NCBI GenBank assembly: GCA_021234155.1
Contig: JAJEKV010000104.1
Span: forward strand, 1,991,900 to 2,055,899
Length of the DNA: 64,000 bases
Source of the DNA: Isoetes taiwanensis
Taxonomy: Eukaryota > Streptophyta > Lycopodiopsida > Isoetales > Isoetaceae
Reading direction: 5' to 3'
Position numbers and translations under genes: made by a program. Below the pieces are notes generated by a model. The model saw only the letters and a list, made by a program, of their open reading frames with translations, did no database searches and was not told where the DNA came from. Shown piece after piece: positions 23,054 to 33,284 of this stretch. Within the stretch, counting starts at the first letter, position 1; every line of letters begins with the position of its first letter.

Positions 23054-23219
23054 TGATAAATATACCAGAAATAGAAGATATATTTTCGGTGAGAAATCTC
23101 TGCTCACCACAGGTTACATATACTAAGAGGAGAAACCGTTTCATGGTGTCGATCCACTCCAAAGGTCATCGTGACCTTTTGGATGTAAGATCACCAGGAA
23201 GATATTCCATAATTTATCA
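23054..23219 (-). repeat. 3' LTR of the small Copia-type element
   Basis: It begins tgataaatataccagaaata and ends ccataatttatca on the plus strand. It differs from the partner LTR chiefly by lacking six bases in the stretch that reads attgattgattcgg in the other copy. A purine-rich tract (catgggagag on the minus strand) adjoins it inside the element. Confidence 0.92.
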
Positions 23220-23739
23220 CTCTCCCATGATCTAACATCCATAATAATACTTCTAATCTAGACTGAACAGAAATACAAATGACTCTTAACAATAAGAGGA
23301 TCCCATTCTTGACTGCATCTTGACCGCTCTTGACCAGCGCGCTATTTTGAATTGCTCATATTATCTTTACTCTCCCACTTATGAGCAATCTGAAAAATCT
23401 TCACATATTCTTGACCTTGAATTCTTCACAAGCAGCTTCAAAATAATGCGAGCTAGCAATATTAGCTTTCTCTCGGCAAAGATAGATTGAAGCCTCTTCA
23501 ATTCAAGACATTCCACGAATATAATGACCAGATTTCGACAAAGAAAACACTTCCCCGATTTTCTTCTTTTTCGTCGTCACTCATAGCGGGGCCCCTATAT
23601 TTCCAATTTGGTTTATCTTTACTTGTATTGGTGAAGAATACTTTTCTTGTAAGAAGGACCTGAGTCTTCATCCTTTCTTTCATTCTTGATTGTTTCAAAT
23701 TTTAATAAGGCAAGTTACTACTTCATCAAAGGTAATTAC

Positions 23740-24000
23740 ATCTTTAGCTTCCAAAGATGCTTACAAGATTGTCGAACGGGATGGAGAAGGAATACTAGCA
23801 AGCAAGACCCTGAGGCGGCTTCACTATCTTCAATCTTTACTCCAAATTGGGCTAATTGTCCCCATAATTCCTTAAGAGTACTTACATGGGCAGCAACATT
23901 TGCGCTTGAATCCATGGTAAAACGAAAAGAATTTCTTCCTAAGATAATGCCGGGTTTGCATTGTTCTTGCCTTCATAAATGCCCACCGTTTAGTCCATGC
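23740..24000 (-). pseudogene. Copia gag (UBN2-like) remnant
   Basis: The minus strand reads RTMQTRHYLRKKFFSF, then MDSSANVAAHVSTLKELWGQ-LAQFGVKIEDS. This corresponds to the Copia gag segment in which a short region before the variable loop is followed by the helix pair 'xxxVxxHVxxLxxLxxQLxxxGxxIxDxD'. A frameshift follows. It confirms that the small LTR element derives from Copia, and that it cannot make its own proteins. Confidence 0.75.
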
Positions 24001-24498
24001 GTCCCGGCGATTGCTTCACCGCCGATGAGATGCATGAGCTCTTTGCTCAAACCAAGAGTGATTGTGGCAAGAGCCCGTGCATTCTTATTCTCCCACTTGA
24101 GCCGCAAAGATCAACGCCTTTGGGTTTAGCCTCTGTATACATTACATTCCATAAATCCTTCGCAATTAATCAGCATCTTCATTATGGTTTTCCAACCATG
24201 GAACCCCTCTCCACTGAATTTCTCAACTGCTGGCTGTACATGATACTCCACGGCAGCCATCTTTACAGGATACAATCGCTACAAATCTTCACCAAATCTT
24301 TAATCTTCACCAGAATACAAGGCTTTCATAAACAATCTCCCACTTAATTCATGCCAAAATTTTCGATTCCTTCTACTCCTAACAACGCAGATCTGTGTGT
24401 TGGCACCAACAGCACGAAAAGGCAAAGAGATATAAACCTTGTTCTAAAATTAGATGCTGGCCTAAATTCGTAGTTGGCTTTTGCAGATCAGAACAAGG

Positions 24499-24510
24499 GC
24501 TCTGATACCA
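24499..24510 (-). promoter_or_regulatory. Primer binding site, initiator methionine tRNA
   Basis: The minus strand reads TGGTATCAGAGC directly after the LTR, the standard complement of the 3' end of plant initiator tRNA-Met used by Copia elements. Confidence 0.92.
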
Positions 24511-24682
24511 TGATAAATATACCAGAAATAGAAGATATATTGATTGATTCGGTGAGAAATCTCTGCTCACCACAGGTTACATATACTAAGAGGAGAAACC
24601 GTTTCATGGTGTCGATCCACTCCAAAGGTCATCGTGACCTTTTGGATGTAAGATCACCAGGAAGATATTCCATAATTTATCA
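24511..24682 (-). repeat. 5' LTR of the small Copia-type element
   Basis: 172 bp, tgataaat to atttatca. Immediately inside it is the primer binding site; immediately outside is the target duplication tgaat. Confidence 0.92.
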
Positions 24683-24687
24683 TGAAT

Positions 24688-26400
24688 GTTTAATCTAGTG
24701 TGGATCTCAGATTTTCAAATTTACCAAGATTTCAATGTTGGAAATGCAGGTTATTATTTGGGACTATGTAGGAAATATATCATCCAATACATGCTTCAAA
24801 GTCGGAACACAAAAGATATATTATAGATTTACTAGGTTATTATGGTCAGGCTCAAAATCAAAGGCTTAACAATAATTTAAAGCATTTGGATTCGAAGCAG
24901 TACATCATGCATATCACGCCAGATTTGATGATACAAAGTTCAAGGGCCTGTTTCTATTAGTGCTAAATGATATACAAAGAGAAAATTAGGGGTCCCGATG
25001 TTGCAGGAGCATGCACTACAGTATTTTCCGTAAGCCCAATGAACAATGACAAGACAACCAAATGATACTGACTTCGATGGTGTAATTACTTGCTGATGGT
25101 GTAATTACTTGTTGAGTGAATTGGGATTGAGTGAATGGTGATTCGCTGGCTAGTTTGCCGAGTGAATGTGGTTTAATTTGATACTCTGTTATACTCATAA
25201 GGTTATTAGCTTTCCAAATGCTATAAGATTACTCAATTGTTTAATTTCATATTTCTTACTCCTAAGGTTATTATTGAGTTGTTTCTACTTGCATTTGGCA
25301 CTTTAATAGTTAGAATTTAACTTATGTTATTGAATAGCAAAATTTGTCTAGTAAATTTTGATTCGTGATCTTTAGTTACAATATTTCCAGAGCTTTGCAT
25401 TTACTAAACTTGTAGAAAGCTTGTTAATGGAAAGATTACTTACTCTTTCCTTTCTATATACTTCAATATCCCTAGGCAAAAATTCGCCTTAGGTATCATG
25501 TTCAAACTTTTAGAAAAGAAAATATTCGCCACCATAACTATCTTCTAAAGTATGCAATTCGCCAAGTGTTACCCTGATGCACTATGCACTGCCCATTACA
25601 TAAGCAAAAAAAAAAGAAAAAATCATAATCTCAATTTAGTTCATGTCATTCAAAGAATCAAATTGAATACTTAATTTGCAACCTTATACTACACAGTGAC
25701 ATATGTAGCTAACCTTTGACCAAGTTTGGCAAACAACTTCAACTTGTAATGCCTATTGTAAACATAAATAATGCCTGACAATGCTTTATTGTTGTGATTG
25801 GCGTGACCATTATTGTTGTGACTTGGTGTGTAGCCAAGGTCACATAATGCATTTTTGGTACATCTATTCTATTCAAAATGCATCTCTATTTGAGTACAAT
25901 ATGACGCCGCAACATATTGCACCTTTAGCAGTATATCTCTATTTCAGTATCTCATGTCGTAGTGATGTTGGTTGGGCATTATTTGACATAGGAGGATTGC
26001 ATCTTTTTCCCCCAATTTTTTTGAAGCGCTCACATAGTTCATGACATGTTTCCTACTCTACTTTAGCTTTTGGATGCAATCTATATAGCACTCCCACAAC
26101 ATCCACACACTAGGGCTAACATAACACACTATTGCGAAAGCTCGGGAAAGCTCAGCAATACCGGGCATCCAATTACTATTTACTTTTATGCTAGTAGTTA
26201 GTCATAGCTACACATGTTGGTTATCTAGCCATAGTCACGCTTCCATAGTGAGGAGCCGAAGGGGAAAAAAAATCCTAAACAACCCTTCATAAACAAGACC
26301 TTCTAAAACTTCAACAACTTGAAGGAAATACATCAACCAATTCTAGCTTTTTAATATAAAATAAAACCTTGCCACAACCATCTGGTGTGCCTTTTGCTAG
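24688..26400. other. AT-rich intergenic stretch
   Basis: No gene, RNA or repeat array recognised. A poly-T run follows at its right edge (26401-26420). Confidence 0.4.
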
Positions 26401-26499
26401 TTTTTTTTTTTTTTTTTTTTGGGGGTGTTAATAATACTCTTGTATTTTGGTATTTATCAAAATGCCCCTATTATTGACATATTGTCAAAATGCGTATCC

Positions 26500-27285
26500 T
26501 ATATACTTTGCCCACTTCGTTTCGTATTGCTTTCGTATTGCAGGAGGTTGTTTTGGCAGTGGTTAAGGCTATGATTGTCGTGTGGTATTGTATTCAAAAC
26601 AATATTTTTTTCCATGTGAGAGGAGCTTAATTGGTTGTTGCTATTCTGGGTGTTATTTTTGGTTATTCAATGGTATATGCATGGCAAGTATTTTGAAATC
26701 CAAATTAGGAATCCCACGAGCCTTTTTGTGGGCAGCCTGTGTGTGGCAGACAACAGTTGGTGGGGGTGGATGCCCGAATGAGGCAGCGACCACATCGCAA
26801 CCCAGGGAATGGGTCTCAACAGGATTTCTGCATTTATTTTCTTTCCCGTTCGTACTTCTTGCATGAAAGATTTTGTGTGTGTTCAATTCTTAGGGGGCAT
26901 CTCCATTGATTTCGTGTGTGTTTCCTTCTTAGAGTGCATCAAAGCAGAAGGAGGGTTGTGTTCTGTGTTCTTGCAGAAGGCGGGCATCAAAGCAACGCTT
27001 ACTGTAGGGCTTATGGCAGAGCTTACCGTAGGGCTTGCTGGTCGGCCTAGCGATGGCTTAATGGGGAAATGGAAATGAATTCTTTTTTTTTTTTCGTTTG
27101 AAACTATGTGTTCGATTTGCACCATTGGAAGTGGCTTTTTTATTTTTGGTCAAAAATCTAGCACAATATTGGGAATCAAGAAACAAAGAAACCCATAAAA
27201 ATGTGAAAAAACCTTATCAAAATTGTCAAAATGTGTGTCCCATAATGCTATCAAATAGATATAGATAGAGATAGATGATAATGCA
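26500..27285 (+). repeat. Dispersed repeat D, copy 2
   Basis: Collinear with 18465-19260: ggaggttgttttggcagtgg, ccatgtgagaggagcttaat, gggcagcctgtgtgtggcag, ttgcagaaggcgg, gaaactatgtgttcgatttg, atagatatagatagagatag. A 21-bp poly-T run at 26401 and ttaataatactcttgtattttgg precede it. Confidence 0.82.
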
Positions 27286-27312
27286 ATATATGTATTTAAA
27301 AAAAAAAAAAGA

Positions 27313-27912
27313 GCGATGGCAATATATGAGAAAGATTGAAACGTTGATAATCATACAACAATACGATTTTCCATCTTTTGTTTGAAATCGAGAATGTTGA
27401 ATGGCCACATAACAATGATTATGATGCTTAAAATATCTTCTTTTTAGGTTAACGATGATTATATCACCCGTCTGGGAAAATGCACAAGTGAAACTTTAGT
27501 CAAATCTAGTAAAATGCAAGAGCAAATCTACTTATGCTGGCCAGATATGTGATATTCAGCCTATTAGGGTTGAATATATGTATATAGCTATGCATACATT
27601 GGTTTTGGGCTATTGTTCTAGGTTGACAACTTAAAGATATTGCTATGGGTGGACAATGTGTTGTCATATTAGTAGAATGATATGTTAGAGATTAACTCTC
27701 AATATAGAATTATTAAATGAATATTCTCTTTTAAATGTATTTTGTTGTTGGATATCACATCGACGATGGCAATATATGAGAAAGATTGAAAGGTTGATAA
27801 TCATACAACAATACGATTTGCCATCTTTTCTTTGAAATCGAGAATGTTGAATGGCCATGTAACAATGATCATGATGCTTAAAATATCTTCTTTTTAGGTT
27901 AACGATAATTAT
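27313..27912. repeat. Direct repeats of about 150 bp, two copies
   Basis: 27313-27462 and 27765-27912 both begin gatggcaatatatgagaaag and end ttttaggttaacgat(g/a)attatat, differing at only a few positions. The 300 bp between them is unique. Their size and spacing resemble the ends of a small unclassified element, but they lack TG...CA termini and I see no primer site. Confidence 0.85.
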
Positions 27913-28099
27913 ATTTGGACGATTCTACACCTCTTGTTATTTGGACTTATTGCAAACACATCAAGATAATAATTGATTGTAGCAAAAGGAAGCTCAAAAA
28001 TGTGAAGGAATATTTGTATTATGTGGAAGTGATCAACTGAGACCTTGTTCTGTATGCAATTTTCACAACGACGAGCCAAAGGGAAATTATTTGTTTCTA

Positions 28100-28250
28100 A
28101 TAGTTGGGTAAGTCGTCGTTTATTTTGTGTAGTGTAGTGCATGTGGTGGTGTCGTGTGTAGTGTAGTGTACTGGTGTCTTGTGTGTAATGTAATGCATGT
28201 GTAGTATAATGTGTATGTAGCATAGTGTGTGGGGTGCATGTGTAGTCTTG
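28100..28250. repeat. GT-rich low-complexity tract
   Basis: Alternating tgtagtgtagtgcatgtg-like words; probably a decayed microsatellite. The rest of 27915-28770 shows no recognised gene. Confidence 0.6.
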
Positions 28251-28774
28251 AATTAGGGAGTACTTATACTGGTGGGGATAATTTTCGTAGCGATGCATCA
28301 AATCACTGTAGATAGTCGTAACCTATTCTAACAGGAGGTGGACTTAACAGACCATCATCTCACAAATACCAAAGTTCACAACGACGTTTCATTTCAAAAC
28401 GTATTTTTTTCAAAACACAGTTGAATTCGCATGTGCTACAACAAAGAGTGAGTGTTCATTTGAAGTCGCTAGCCTTGGGTAGCCTAAAGGCAAGAAAACC
28501 TAGGTGATTGATCTGCAAAAGAAGAAGGAAAGTTTGGAGCTACGAAATCATGAAAGACCTCCTTCAGCAAATAAATCATCTACAAAACAATTTCTGCTTT
28601 CCATGCGAGGGATTTTTACACGAAAAAACCTATCTTCTCCATGCCTTTCTTCTGAGGACATGTATTGGCACATTATATTTTTAGTGATTGATAAATAATT
28701 TTCCTGCATCATACAATATACAAAGACAATAAATGCCTAAAGCACCACAACATGCATCAAAATGTTAAAACACC

Positions 28775-28790
28775 CAAGGGTTAAATTTGC
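28775..28790 (+). repeat. Left terminal inverted repeat of the hAT element
   Basis: CAAGGGTTAAATTTGC, matching the reverse complement at 32818-32833 without mismatch. Confidence 0.65.
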
Positions 28791-28973
28791 ATGGAAGTCC
28801 TTCCATTCTTTTGAAGGGCGCTTCCAAAACTTGCCTTTCGGTTTGAATGGCAGTTTTTAACGTTGCCATTCTGCTGCATAGTAAATTTTTTGGCTGCCAT
28901 TCAATTCAATAAATTAACAAATTAAACAGTTAATAATCAAACCATGAATGTAATACTCAATGATTCCATATAT

Positions 28974-31900
28974 TCATATTAAAAAGTTACAAGGCAAAGC
29001 ACGACATTGCTTTTGGTCCATCCAATTAGAAAAAATCAATTCATAATCAGCATCTACATAACTAGGTGCCGATAATGACAAAAACATCAAGGTCTCAAGT
29101 GTAGTCAGCAATAAACGTTCCCTATCTTCATCTTTTATCAAATTCTGTCTTCGGAAACCACGCTCACACTCTACAGAACTTGCTGGAAGAACAAGAGTGG
29201 CCTGCCACAGTTTCATTACTTCATCATAAACATCAAAGTTAAATTGTTGCTCTCTGCAAGCATCCCATAATGCTCTCATGTTTTTACGACCATGCTGCAC
29301 ATTAAATCTCACAACAAATGCAAATGCCTGTCCTTTGCATTTTTCAATATCAACAAATCCATACCTCCCTTCTCCAAAGTTCTTGCACAAAGTAGTTGTC
29401 CACTTTTCAGTTTGTTGCTCTATCTCCACACTACCAATAGCATAATCATTCGTTGAGAAGAGTTTTGTGCTTTCCAATACATCGCCTGTTCGTTCTTGAA
29501 ACCTTTGCCTTAAACATGATATAACTTTAGCCACGAACTCTTGACCAAGTTTTGAACATGAAGAGATAGTCTCCTCGAATGTTGAGGTTTCAAATGCAAG
29601 CACATACTTGTATGAGAATCCATGGTTAGAACACAAACACTTTTAAGTTTAGAGCATAAAAGAAAGCACATACCTATGAGGAAATCCATCCTCATCCTTG
29701 TAGAGCAAGTGACCGTGATGCTCATCGATCATGGAAATGAATTTAGTGATATACTTGGCACCCTTTCCAAAAGAGGTCAATAAATATCTTGATCTCAAGA
29801 TAGCAATGGTAGAAGAAACAATAGAGGATATGTTCGAAATTTCAATCATCCCTTCTTGGAATTGCTTATTTAAAAGATTAAGCTCGAGCAAAACATCGGC
29901 CAAAAAATGGAAAAAAAATTGTACACTTGCCTTCTTGAAGGTGTTAAGGAGTTCAGGTTCATCATTTGTCTCCCATAAGTGCAATAAAGCAGGCATCAAC
30001 TTCACAATTATGGATATTACATTTCCACGAGAAAGCCATCTTACTTCATGAATTTGTTGCAAATTCAGCTTTGGCAAATCAAATGCCTCCACCAATAAGC
30101 GTAAACTGGCATGTCTCTTCGTAGACCTACCTACCCATGTACACACTTTTCTTGCCAATTTCTCCAGATCTCGAAATATAGGAAAATAATTGAAGGCATC
30201 GCTTGTTGCAAGTGCCTCTCGATGAGCAACACAATGTACACCTACTAAGTGAGGCACATCTTTACGAAGTTGTGTCACAAAGCCATTTTGTGTGCCAGTC
30301 ATTGCTGAACAACCATCAGTTGCAATACCCACAATTTTTGAGAAAGACAAACCCAAATCATTCAAACAAGAAACAATACTGTCATAAAGTGTATTTGATG
30401 TACCATCTTTGATTGCAAGAAGCTTTAGAAAACGAGCACACGGGACGCCTTTGCCTTTCTCCTTCAAGTAACAAACATATACAATAAGATGTTGTTCTAG
30501 AGACCTGTCTGTACTCCCATCTACCATTATAAAGAAGAATGGACTCTCCAAAACTTCTTGTAGCAATACTTGCAAGTACACTCGATGTGCAGCTGCCATG
30601 AATTCTTTGCCTATGTCATGCAAGCACAAAAACATAAATTCATAAATCTTGTAAAAATCAATTTAATTGCTTTAAAACATAGATTCACACAAGCGAAACA
30701 TAGAGAAAACATAAAGAGAGAGTGGGTGGGTGCAAGTCCCATCAACCTTGGGCGTGCTGGCACACAGACGCCGGCCGGGATAGGCTGAGGGGGTACTTAG
30801 ACTCTTGTTTCCTGGGGAAGCTCTGGGACCACCATGCTCTGGAACAGGTAAAGATGGTACACTACAAACAGCACATAAACCCCACCCCCACAGCTCTACC
30901 TGCGTTCTCAGTTGCCCATGAAGAAGCGCGGGATCATCACGTCCATTCGAACAGGAGCCCACCATCTTCGGCTTGAGACGGGTCGGTGGGTTGGAGAGCC
31001 ACGCCAGGACATGCTTTGTCAGTATTGCTCGCTTGGGGTTGTTGAGGATGAAAGCCATGCCTTCCAGAGCTGTCCAGCCTATAGTCAGATTCGGGCTCGC
31101 TATATTCTCTTGGTGCGACCTGGTCTGCCCCTGCACGAGCTACTCAGTACGCTGTCAGTTCGATCCCTTGGCTCCTACCTCCAGGAGGTTTTGGATCTGC
31201 GGACTCACCTCTGCCCCTGGCGCCTATCTGAGGTGCCGGGAATTCATGTGTATATGTATATTTGTACAGCTGCCAGCAGGCTTGTTGCAATGGGGGGTTT
31301 TTTAATCCGGGTAGCAATGGGCTTGCTGCACCCGTATGATTTGGGTCCCATAGGCCGATTGGCCTCCGAGGACGATAAAAGAACCTTCCTTCCTTCCTTC
31401 CTTCATTCAAACAAAAAAAGAAAAAAAAAAAGATTAGTTTTATAACATAAAGAATGGAATGAGAAGCATAGCAATGCAAGAAGTTATACATACCTGCCAT
31501 AAGATTTGTGTACGATGAATACTCGTCATTGATGGGCATATAGGCGTTCCAATCCACCTTTGAAATTCACAAAGCCGCTCATAGGATTGCATTTGTGATG
31601 CAACCTTATATGCACATTTAATTATAGATATGATACGATCCTTCTCTTGTACACATTTAAGAATCACATGCTGCGGAATTGTGGATGTACCAGGATTGGC
31701 CTTAGCATTCATGCGGAGAACAGCAAGTTTATGTGCCTCTGATTTGTCATGAGTAGCCAAAGCTCCCAATTGTATAGATTTACTTTCCTCCTTCGCAAAC
31801 AGACTTCATGCACCACCTACATTTAACCCGTTGATTTGGAGGAATACCAACAACAAAGTTCCACTTGTATTTATCTCCCCAACTTCCATTTTCTGCTATA

Positions 31901-32128
31901 CTTGGTCTTCTTAGCGTCTGGTTCATTTGCTTCACCATAATCTTCATCAGATAGCTCATCTCCTTCAATCAAATCTGGCTCAAAATTCAGGTCTACTAGA
32001 GTTCTCGCTGCCTGAATGCTGCTGGCATGTGACCCTTCAGTAGCTGCAGTAGCATTAGAAGATGAAGAACGCAATTTGAATGCTTTGAGGAGACTTTGTT
32101 GTGTGCGATCTTTTTTGGGCCTCCCCAT
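28974..32128 (-). pseudogene. hAT transposase (ZNF862/DUF4371 type), interrupted
   Basis: Order on the minus strand: N-terminal MGRPKKDRTQQSLLKAF (32128-31871). Then, after a +1 slip near 31890, a zinc-binding region DKYKWNFVVGIPPNQ-VKCRWCM and ALATHDKSEAHKLAV. Then, after further slips near 31780 and 31550, MPINDEYSSYTNLMAG (ending at a GT donor near 31496). Then a long frame 30617-29649 with VDGSTDRS, ATDGCSAMTGTQNGF and HCVAHREALA (DUF4371). Last, LPASSVECERGFRRQNLI in 29636-28974, the hAT dimerisation domain. The intron between the third and fourth parts holds a LINE insertion. At least three frame breaks make it inactive as it stands, although the catalytic half is open over 329 codons. 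Confidence 0.85.
30718..31443 (+). mobile_element. 5'-truncated LINE inserted in the hAT intron
   Basis: The plus strand reads PMKKRGIITSIRTGAHHLRL, then CQYCSLGVVEDESHAFQSCP, a Cys-Cys-His-Cys finger at the C terminus of LINE ORF2. It then runs through a conserved 3' region (gggtcccataggcc) into (ttcc)n at 31387-31408. The same C terminus and 3' end occur in the LINE at 48.5-51.4 kb. The 10-bp word aacataaaga at 30708-30717 and 31444-31453 is a candidate target duplication. It is GC-rich relative to the host element. Confidence 0.85.
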
Positions 32129-32817
32129 CTGGATTTGTATTTTGAATGAGCAAGAAGCATTCTATAATGGAATGGAATAGAAAACAAAATGCATGCAACC
32201 ATATTACTAACCTGGTTTTGATGATCCTGCCTGCCACAATATTTATCTAATACAAATGTAAATCCATGTCTTGTCTGGTCACCCAAGAAAATGGTAGAAG
32301 AAACAATAAGAAAATTGGGACGAGATGCCAAATTTCTAATAGACTATAATATAAGAAATGGTTTTACCTGTATATGTAGGCTTTAGAAATGCATAAGATG
32401 AATTAAGAAAGAAGCTGCAGATGTTAAAACTTCGTTGGACTAGCATGCATCACCCTCAGGGATCTCCCGCTTCCAAATCATACTTAAAATCTCACGGAAT
32501 CATCAAAATCATACCTCAAAATCATACCTCTGTTGTAACTGTTCTTCTACTGCTTTTGCTTCAGCAGAATGCAGATCGCTTTGCCTACCACACCACAGAG
32601 ATAATCGAGGACATTGCCGTATCTATATGGGCCTCAGGGCAGGAGGAGAACTTCAGGATCAATCAAGAAGAAAGGGGCAGCCGCAGCCCGCCACCGCCGA
32701 TCGATCAAGAAAAGGCCGTCAACTAGTTTTGGAAAAAAGGGAAAATTTTAATTGCAATCAATAACAATGGTATGGTATGCCAACCAACTTTTTCTCAAAT
32801 CGTAATATGAAACCTAT

Positions 32818-32833
32818 GCAAATTTAACCCTTG
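32818..32833 (-). repeat. Right terminal inverted repeat of the hAT element
   Basis: gcaaatttaacccttg on the plus strand, an exact reverse complement of 28775-28790. A 14-bp partial match at 33015-33028 is an alternative end. Confidence 0.6.
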
Positions 32834-33284
32834 ATAACATTGGCACTGAGGCAAGGAAAAAATTCGAGATATAAAATAATTAAAATAAAATATTATATGC
32901 ATACATAAAATTAGAAATTTTTAAAAATGATAGCCATTCTGTTGAATGGCTATATTATTTTCTGCATTTCGGTTTGAATGGGGCTGGAGGGCTCCAGAAT
33001 GGTACTGCAACGTTCAAATTTAACCCTTCCATGCACCTATTCTATATCTATATGCACTAGCAGCCATTCTATCCAGCCATTATGGCCTGCATTAGAGCAG
33101 TACAAACCAAGCAAGCAAATCCCCTATTTAGTACATGTATTTTTCCAAGCAAATTTGTATCAAAATAAATCGCTGCTAACCACACCTAAAACTTATGCAT
33201 AATGATCATCTTTGCAAACAGAAAATAGTGTAACCCAAAATGTTTTTTCAATGCTATTCAGAGCTGTAAACGAACATCTAGAGC
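32834..33284. other. Flank of the hAT element
   Basis: Contains more ccattc/gaatgg words and a second partial terminal-repeat word at 33015-33028. No gene. Confidence 0.4.

Larger units (their letters stand above)
23054..24682 (-). mobile_element. Small Copia-type LTR element with 5-bp target-site duplication
   Basis: Two LTRs of 166 and 172 bp start tgataaat and end atttatca. They are flanked by the identical 5-bp duplication tgaat (23049-23053 and 24683-24687). On the minus strand the LTR at 24511-24682 is immediately followed by a tRNA-iMet primer binding site. The interior is only about 1.3 kb and holds a broken gag piece but no pol, so it is a non-autonomous deletion derivative, similar in scale to TRIM elements. 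Near-identical LTRs and a perfect duplication suggest a fairly recent insertion. Confidence 0.93.
28775..32833 (-). mobile_element. hAT-superfamily DNA transposon
   Basis: Inside lies a minus-strand hAT transposase with a C-terminal dimerisation domain. The proposed ends are exact 16-bp inverted repeats: CAAGGGTTAAATTTGC at 28775-28790 and its reverse complement at 32818-32833. ccattc/gaatgg words cluster near both ends, like the subterminal binding sites of hAT elements. I could not find a convincing 8-bp target duplication (aaaacacc versus ataacatt). A second candidate right end with the same caaatttaaccctt word lies at 33015-33028, so the right border is provisional. Confidence 0.7.

Noticed and set aside
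27313-27912. Pair of direct repeats considered as LTRs
   Set aside because: No TG...CA ends, no primer binding site or polypurine tract, and no flanking duplication seen.
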